In this document: positions 14,515 to 18,920 of the stretch, in pieces
Layout of the letters: each line of letters starts with the position of its first letter
Numbering within the stretch: the first letter of the stretch is position 1
Assembly (NCBI GenBank): GCA_002336975.1
Contig: DDFA01000057.1
Coordinates: 1-18,920, forward strand
DNA: 18,920 nucleotides
Direction: 5' to 3'
Source of the DNA: Phyllobacteriaceae bacterium UBA1940
Lineage (GTDB): Bacteria > Pseudomonadota > Alphaproteobacteria > Rhizobiales > Rhizobiaceae
The notes under the pieces: generated by a model
Told to the model about the DNA's origin: nothing
The model's database searches: none
The model's input: only the letters and a program-made list of their open reading frames with translations
Translations under genes and position numbers: made by a program

Positions 14515-16515
14515 CGGTGGGTCCGCGCCGCGCCGCTGACGGGCGCGTTGCTGCGGTGCGCCCTGCTGTTGTTCGCATTTGTCACGATGCTGCCCCTTGC
14601 ATCCGTCCACGCCGCCGAACACGATCCCTTGATCCTGACCGGCCCCGCCGATGTTGCCACGCTCGCGCCGGTTTTTGAATACGTCATCGACGACGACTGG
14701 CGGCTGACGCCGGCCGATTTCGCCGGTCCGAACCCGGTCCAGACGAAACCCATGCCGGCACCGGTCCCCGATTTCGGCTACACGCCGGCGCGCATCTGGC
14801 TCAGGCTCGATGTCGTCAACGGCGTCTCCGGCGCCAGCGACTGGCGCTTCTTCGTCCACGCCAACTTCACCCAGAAGATCGCGATCTACAAGCTCGGCGC
14901 CGATGGCGCGGCGTGGACGCTGATGAACCTGACCGAGGACAGCCCGTTTTCCGCCCGTCCCATCGACAATCCGCAGATGGTCGCGCCGTTCAGTCTCGCG
15001 CCCGGCGAAGCGGCGACCTTGCTTGTCTCCTATTATTCGCAAGGCTCGTCCCGGATATCGATGACGATCGAGACCGTCGACAGTTTTGCCGCCCAGGCGC
15101 GCGTCGCCGCCGCCAAGAACTACGTCTTCTACGGCATGATGCTGGTGATGATCGCGCTCGCCATCGTCGCGCTGGTGTCGTTGCGCCAACCGGTGTTTGC
15201 CGCCTATGCCGGCTATCTCGTCTCGATCCTGGCCTACATCGCCCATGGCGACGGCACGGCGTTCCAGTATGTCTGGTCGAATTTCCCGCGCTTCAACTCG
15301 AACGCGTCGACGGTCGCGGGCTCAAGCGTGATGATTTTCGGCGCGCTGTTCGCCATCTCGTTCCTGCAGACAAAACGCTACCACCCGGTCATGCACCGCA
15401 TCCTGCAGGGCGTCATCGTCGCGGTGCTGCTGGTCGACATCGTGCTATGGCCGACGAACCCGCAACTGCTGAAACGGCTGCTGGTGCTGATGATCTCGGC
15501 GAGCGTGCTGACCTTCCTGGCGGCGGGCGTCGTCGCCGCGCGCACCCGCTTCCGCGAAGTCCGCTTCTACCTCTACGCCTGGTTCGCCAGTCTCATTCCG
15601 GCAATGCTGCTAACCGCACGGTTCGCCTTCGGCCTGGAGACGACCTTCATCACGCCATACGACGCCACCCGCATCGCGCTGGCGATCGACGCGCTGATGA
15701 TGGGCCTCGCCATTTTCGACAGCTACAACCACCAGCGCCAGACGGCGATGGAAGAGACGGTGGCGCATGCCGAGCGCAATCTGGCGCTGGGCCAGCGCCT
15801 TGCCGTGCTGGAGCAAAGCTATGCGCAGGTCAGCGCCAACGCCCGCGAGCGGGAGGAAAGCGTCAAGGACGCCGTGCACGATCTGCGCCAGCCGATGCAC
15901 GCGCTGAGGCTGTCGTTGCGCCAGATGTTTTCCGCCGGAAAGGACGGCACGGGCGACGCCGGCCAGGTCGAGGCGGCGCTCGCCTATATGGAGGACCTCG
16001 TCGCCGAACGCCTGGCCGATCATCCCGGACATGCGGCGCCTGCGTCGGGCGGGGACACCGCTTCCGACGCATCCGGGCCGGGCCTGCATGGCGTGTTGCG
16101 CTCCGTCGCCGACATGTTTGCGCCCGAAGCCGCCGAAAAGGGGCTGGATCTCAAGCTGGTGCTCGCCGCGCCCGACGCCGGCGTGGCGGCCTACCCGCTG
16201 ATGCGCGTCGTCGCCAATCTGGTGTCGAACGCCATCAAATACACCAGGCAGGGCAGGGTGGTCATCGGCCTGCGCCGCGAGGGCGGCGGCCATCGCATCG
16301 AAATCCACGACACCGGACCTGGCCTCAGCGGCGAGGAATTCGACCGCGCGTTGAAGCGTAGCGAGCGGCTCGAACGCGACCTCGACGCCGCCGACGGCTC
16401 GGGCCTCGGCCTGTCGGTGGTGAAGGAGATCGCCGCCGAACAGCGCTGGCGTCTCAGCGCCTGCGACCACCGCCGCACCGGCGCGACCATCCGGCTGGCG
16501 GTGCCGGCGGCGTGA
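14482..16515 (+). CDS. 7TM (7TMR-DISM type) sensor histidine kinase
   Basis: Predicted membrane kinase of 677 residues. An N-terminal signal segment (about 20-44, ending VHAA) leads to a periplasmic beta-rich domain of the 7TMR-DISMED2 type (about 48-200; e.g. TPARIWLRLDVVN and LVSYYSQGSSR). Seven hydrophobic helices follow (about 212-414), then a coiled coil (about 418-460), and the HisKA phospho-acceptor His466 in AVHDLRQPMHALRL. The HATPase domain has NLVSNAIKYT, DTGPGLSG and GSGLGLSVVKE. The ligand is unknown; in this family the periplasmic domain is thought to bind small carbohydrates or other solutes. The ATG at 14482 has AGGAG 8 bases upstream but lies inside the divergent response regulator gene (33-base overlap). 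TTG 14548 is an alternative start that still keeps the signal segment. Confidence 0.9.
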   Translation: MIVCNDDAFPHRWVRAAPLTGALLRCALLLFAFVTMLPLASVHAAEHDPLILTGPADVATLAPVFEYVIDDDWRLTPADFAGPNPVQTKPMPAPVPDFGYTPARIWLRLDVVNGVSGASDWRFFVHANFTQKIAIYKLGADGAAWTLMNLTEDSPFSARPIDNPQMVAPFSLAPGEAATLLVSYYSQGSSRISMTIETVDSFAAQARVAAAKNYVFYGMMLVMIALAIVALVSLRQPVFAAYAGYLVSILAYIAHGDGTAFQYVWSNFPRFNSNASTVAGSSVMIFGALFAISFLQTKRYHPVMHRILQGVIVAVLLVDIVLWPTNPQLLKRLLVLMISASVLTFLAAGVVAARTRFREVRFYLYAWFASLIPAMLLTARFAFGLETTFITPYDATRIALAIDALMMGLAIFDSYNHQRQTAMEETVAHAERNLALGQRLAVLEQSYAQVSANAREREESVKDAVHDLRQPMHALRLSLRQMFSAGKDGTGDAGQVEAALAYMEDLVAERLADHPGHAAPASGGDTASDASGPGLHGVLRSVADMFAPEAAEKGLDLKLVLAAPDAGVAAYPLMRVVANLVSNAIKYTRQGRVVIGLRREGGGHRIEIHDTGPGLSGEEFDRALKRSERLERDLDAADGSGLGLSVVKEIAAEQRWRLSACDHRRTGATIRLAVPAA

Positions 16516-16552
16516 GAGGCCTTTGAGCCTCGTGCCGGTATTCTGGTTCAAT

Positions 16553-16654
16553 CTGCCGGCCCGGCCGACCGATCAAACCCCGCTGCTGCGCAGCGGGACA
16601 GTTTTGATCGGCAGGAAATATTTGTCTGTCGAATTGCGAATGGCAATTCGACAG
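16553..16654. repeat. Hairpin-rich, relatively A+T-rich stretch after the sensor kinase
   Basis: Two strong inverted repeats lie side by side. The first has outer arms CCGATCAAA (16569-16577) and TTTGATCGG (16603-16611), enclosing CCCGCTGC-TGC-GCAGCGGG (16579-16597). A further CTGCCG (16553) and CGGCAG (16609) could pair instead of part of the outer arm. The second is a perfect 12-bp stem, CTGTCGAATTGC / GCAATTCGACAG (16626-16654), with a 5-base loop. Neither has a typical terminator U-tract. The remaining bases to 16789 hold no convincing gene. It may be a dispersed repeat unit or a processed transcript end between the convergent kinase and the unknown gene. Confidence 0.65.
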
Positions 16655-16789
16655 GCAGGGTTTGTGTTTGGTGGACGCCCATTCCGTCGGGCGGCTTGCG
16701 CGATGCGCCACATCGAAGCTGCGCCGCCCTCCTGCTGGATCGTCTCACCAAGCAACAAACAGATCGGACCACAATATCGGCACGAGGCT

Positions 16790-18310
16790 CTAGCCAGGCG
16801 GCCTCAAGATCAGCGGCGGTTGGGGCGGCGGCGGCGCTGGCAGGGAAATGCCGGGCGGAATATCGTTTGCCGGAGGCTCGACCGGATTGGTGCTCAGGTC
16901 GGGAATCTTGAGCAGGTCGAATTCTTCCGGTGGCGCAATGTTGTTGTAGGCCCCTGCGGACGAGGCGGCCTCGATATGCGCCTCGGTGTTCTCGTCGAAA
17001 ATGTCCGCGTGGCCCTTGGTGAAATCGAGAATGTCGTCGAGCGGGTTGGTCGTGAGTTTTGTCTTGACCGCCTGCTGCGCGTTGACTTTTGGATTGGCGT
17101 AGCAGGCATCCCGGCATGCCTTGAGCGTATCGTAGAGCTTGAACAGCACGGCAGAGCCACCTGCCATGATCGCGCCCGCGGCAGAGCGGGTTGCGCTGAA
17201 ACCCAACCCGGCGCCCAGCAAGCCGTAGATGATCGAATCGTCCAGACCGTCATCGAGGCATTTCTGGCACTCGGGCGGGCGCGTCGGCGTCAGTTGCTCC
17301 TTGGTAAAGTTCCCGGAGGACTGGCTTGCCTGTTGGGGCGCGTCGTCAGGCGACGCGGCAAGGCCGCGAAACGGCGATGCGTTGAACACCGAACCCGGAT
17401 CGATCTGGTCGTTCCTGAGCGCCGCGTAGTTTGCCGACAGGTGGCCCGCGACCGCCGAATATCGTCCGACGGCGAAATCGTCCATGGTCGGAGGTCCGGC
17501 ATAGTAGGCCTGCACTGCATCGGATTTGGTGTCGAACGTCCCGTGGGCGAGGTCGTTCCGACTCTCCTCGAAGAGGAACAGATAGCGCGACAGGTCATAG
17601 GATCTGGGCGACCGGGCGCCATAGAGATTGTAACCGTACCAGAGATCGAAACCCTGCAGGTTTACCGGCAGCGTCATCGGTATTCCCAGCTCTTCGCACA
17701 GCAGTCTGGCGAGCGGCAAATTGACATGGGCGATGGCGGCGTTGAAGAACCCTGCGACCTTCTGGGCTGTTTTCGGAGCGTAGAGCTTGAATGCCAGGTC
17801 CATGAAGACAAGGCTCGGATACTCGACCGTATGGAGCGCGCTCAGATTCGTGCCGGTCTCCGTCACGTCGCCCCTGGACAGCGGCGGCACGCCGTTGATC
17901 ATCCGTTCGACCCATTGGGGCGAGGAAACCGCGTTCCATCCGTGAATTGACCACATCAGGACCGCCTGCGCCTGCGCCAGCTTTATCAGGTATGTATCGT
18001 CATAGGCATTGCGGTCCCTGTAGATCGTGTTCAACACCCTTGCGTTGAACGTCGCCTGATCCCACTGGTCGGCGCCAAATCGGCTCGGGCGCGCGGGCGC
18101 GGCGTCCAGCGCCTTCAGGATTTCTCTGTCGGTCTCCAGGGTGCTTGCCTGGACGTCGTAGGCAGCGGCGCGACATTCGGAGGCTGAATAGGCAGCCGCG
18201 CTGCCCAGGCCCAGCAGCTGCCGGCTGTCTGCATTGGCCGTCGTCGCAAATGCGCCTGCGATCGCGGCGACCGCCATGGCCGAGCTCGTCCGGCATCGAT
18301 GCAGGTCCAT
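16790..18310 (-). CDS. Predicted secreted protein of unknown function
   Basis: I do not recognise this 506-residue protein. The ATG at 18308-18310 has a strong GGAGGAG site and gives a clear signal peptide (MDLHRCRTSSAMAVAAIAGA then FATTANA, cleavage near residue 27). An open extension to 18427 lacks these. The mature part has a mostly helical-looking, aromatic-rich region (about 85-330; e.g. LMWSIHGWNAVSSPQWVERM and FDLWYGYNLYGARSP). A Gln/Ser-rich linker (about 322-340) follows. Next comes a cysteine-framed segment: C348xxC351, then a Gly/Ala-rich hydrophobic stretch (360-392), then C399xxxC403. The tail is very proline-rich (about 478-506). Apart from signal-peptide Cys6, the only other cysteines are 46 and 205. 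G+C looks lower than in neighbouring genes. It lies 103 bases downstream of the ABC ATPase gene on the same strand. Confidence 0.8.
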   Translation of the reverse strand: MDLHRCRTSSAMAVAAIAGAFATTANADSRQLLGLGSAAAYSASECRAAAYDVQASTLETDREILKALDAAPARPSRFGADQWDQATFNARVLNTIYRDRNAYDDTYLIKLAQAQAVLMWSIHGWNAVSSPQWVERMINGVPPLSRGDVTETGTNLSALHTVEYPSLVFMDLAFKLYAPKTAQKVAGFFNAAIAHVNLPLARLLCEELGIPMTLPVNLQGFDLWYGYNLYGARSPRSYDLSRYLFLFEESRNDLAHGTFDTKSDAVQAYYAGPPTMDDFAVGRYSAVAGHLSANYAALRNDQIDPGSVFNASPFRGLAASPDDAPQQASQSSGNFTKEQLTPTRPPECQKCLDDGLDDSIIYGLLGAGLGFSATRSAAGAIMAGGSAVLFKLYDTLKACRDACYANPKVNAQQAVKTKLTTNPLDDILDFTKGHADIFDENTEAHIEAASSAGAYNNIAPPEEFDLLKIPDLSTNPVEPPANDIPPGISLPAPPPPQPPLILRPPG

Positions 18311-18413
18311 CGGCTCCTCCCCTTGTCCCCAAGATGAGGTTCGCACAGTTGGCGATCCGGCAACAGTGGCGGGCGATCGAGGATGGGGGCTCGTTGGCTC
18401 CGGCGCCTTGCAG

Positions 18414-18920
18414 TCAGACGCGCGCACCGGCCGCGTCGAACAGGAAGCACTGTTCGGATGCGAGAGCGACCTCGACGCTATCGCCCGGCCTGGCCGAACT
18501 CGACCCGGTCAACTGGGCGGTGACGGTGTTGTCGTCGCCGGGAGCGGTATGCAGATAGGTCACGGCGCCGAGCCGCTCGACGGCGTTGCAGCGCAGGCTG
18601 ACGCGATGGCTGCCCGCCACCCCTTCGGCGAGATGTTCCGGCCGAACGCCGAGCGACAGCGACACGGGGCGTTTGGCCGGCATGGCGCGCGGACGCACCG
18701 CCAGATCCGTCAGTCCGAAATCCGGGACATTGAGCAACAGTTTGCCGTCCCACAGCCCGGTCACCTCGGCCTGCACGAAATTCATCCGCGGCGAGCCGAT
18801 GAACCCGGCGACAAAACTGTTGTCCGGATCGGAATAGAGCTGCATCGGTGATCCGATCTGCTCGACGAGGCCGCTGCGAAGCACGACGATCCTGTCGGCC
18901 AGCGTCATCGCCTCGACCTG
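18414..18920 (-). CDS. ABC transporter ATP-binding protein, MalK/UgpC type (C-terminal part; 5' end outside the window)
   Basis: C-terminal part of an ATPase of the sugar/glycerol-3-phosphate importer class (CUT1). The frame is open to the right edge; there it reads [29 protein letters not shown], the conserved stretch after the switch histidine. This is followed by [18 protein letters not shown], typical of MalK/UgpC/MsmX proteins. The remaining residues form the C-terminal regulatory (TOBE) beta-barrel domain, with [10 protein letters not shown] and a final FDAAGARV. Walker A, Q-loop and signature motif lie outside. Substrate cannot be told; the transporter's other subunits are presumably further right. 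The ATG at 18908 is internal, not a start. Confidence 0.92.
   Translation of the reverse strand, partial: QVEAMTLADRIVVLRSGLVEQIGSPMQLYSDPDNSFVAGFIGSPRMNFVQAEVTGLWDGKLLLNVPDFGLTDLAVRPRAMPAKRPVSLSLGVRPEHLAEGVAGSHRVSLRCNAVERLGAVTYLHTAPGDDNTVTAQLTGSSSARPGDSVEVALASEQCFLFDAAGARV

Noticed and set aside
13885..15246. Long minus-strand frame (453 codons) extending the response regulator upstream
   Set aside because: Everything upstream of MRKRVIIADD is antisense to the sensor kinase and is Arg/Gly/Asp-rich shadow sequence; the receiver domain fixes the start at 14514.
16523..17950. 475-codon plus-strand frame opposite the unknown secreted protein
   Set aside because: Its translation is Arg/Gly-rich without domain character, whereas the minus-strand frame has a strong ribosome-binding site, a signal peptide and natural composition.
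1..18920. CRISPR array, tRNA, rRNA, transposase, phage or plasmid origin
   Set aside because: No regularly spaced repeats, no tRNA-like cloverleaf, and no recombinase or replication genes were seen in the window.

Overview
The window looks like a chromosomal segment of an alphaproteobacterium of the order Rhizobiales, probably close to Mesorhizobium and relatives. This rests on the high G+C content, the cell-cycle regulator gcrA with a cluster of GANTC sites in its upstream region, the neighbourhood gcrA / argD-argF-hslO / apaG / metZ / dcd, a SAM-II riboswitch ahead of metZ, and mosaic palindromic intergenic repeats of the type seen in rhizobia. No rRNA, tRNA, CRISPR array, transposase or phage gene is visible.

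Layout. Bases 1-1903 (+): the 3' part of the phosphate sensor kinase phoR, followed directly by phoU with no pst genes between them. A bidirectional terminator separates phoU from the convergent gcrA (-). A 398-base region between gcrA and argD carries five GANTC sites, a perfect terminator-like hairpin and a candidate argD promoter. Bases 2890-6133 (+) hold argD and argF (arginine/ornithine metabolism) and hslO (Hsp33), which meets apaG (-) tail to tail. A CDP-alcohol phosphatidyltransferase gene (+) overlaps a 46-codon RidA-family remnant that keeps only the two ends of the protein. After a large inverted repeat comes metZ (-), preceded by a SAM-II riboswitch, an intrinsic terminator and a promoter. 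It is divergent from dcd (+), a long two-domain dCTP deaminase.

The second half is more accessory. It holds a bacterial voltage-gated cation channel with an unusual selectivity filter (-), a mosaic palindromic repeat, a membrane-anchored M19 dipeptidase (-) and two tandem LysE-family exporters (-). The exporters share an almost identical 55-base upstream block. Next come a NarL/LuxR response regulator (-) and a divergent 7TM sensor histidine kinase (+) whose predicted 5' ends overlap. A hairpin-rich stretch follows, then a 506-residue predicted secreted protein of unknown function (-) and the C-terminal part of a sugar-type ABC transporter ATPase (-) that runs off the right edge.

Most worth a second look: the riboswitch with its terminator/antiterminator geometry, the RidA internal deletion, the channel filter, the conserved block upstream of both LysE copies, the GANTC cluster at gcrA, and the unknown secreted protein.
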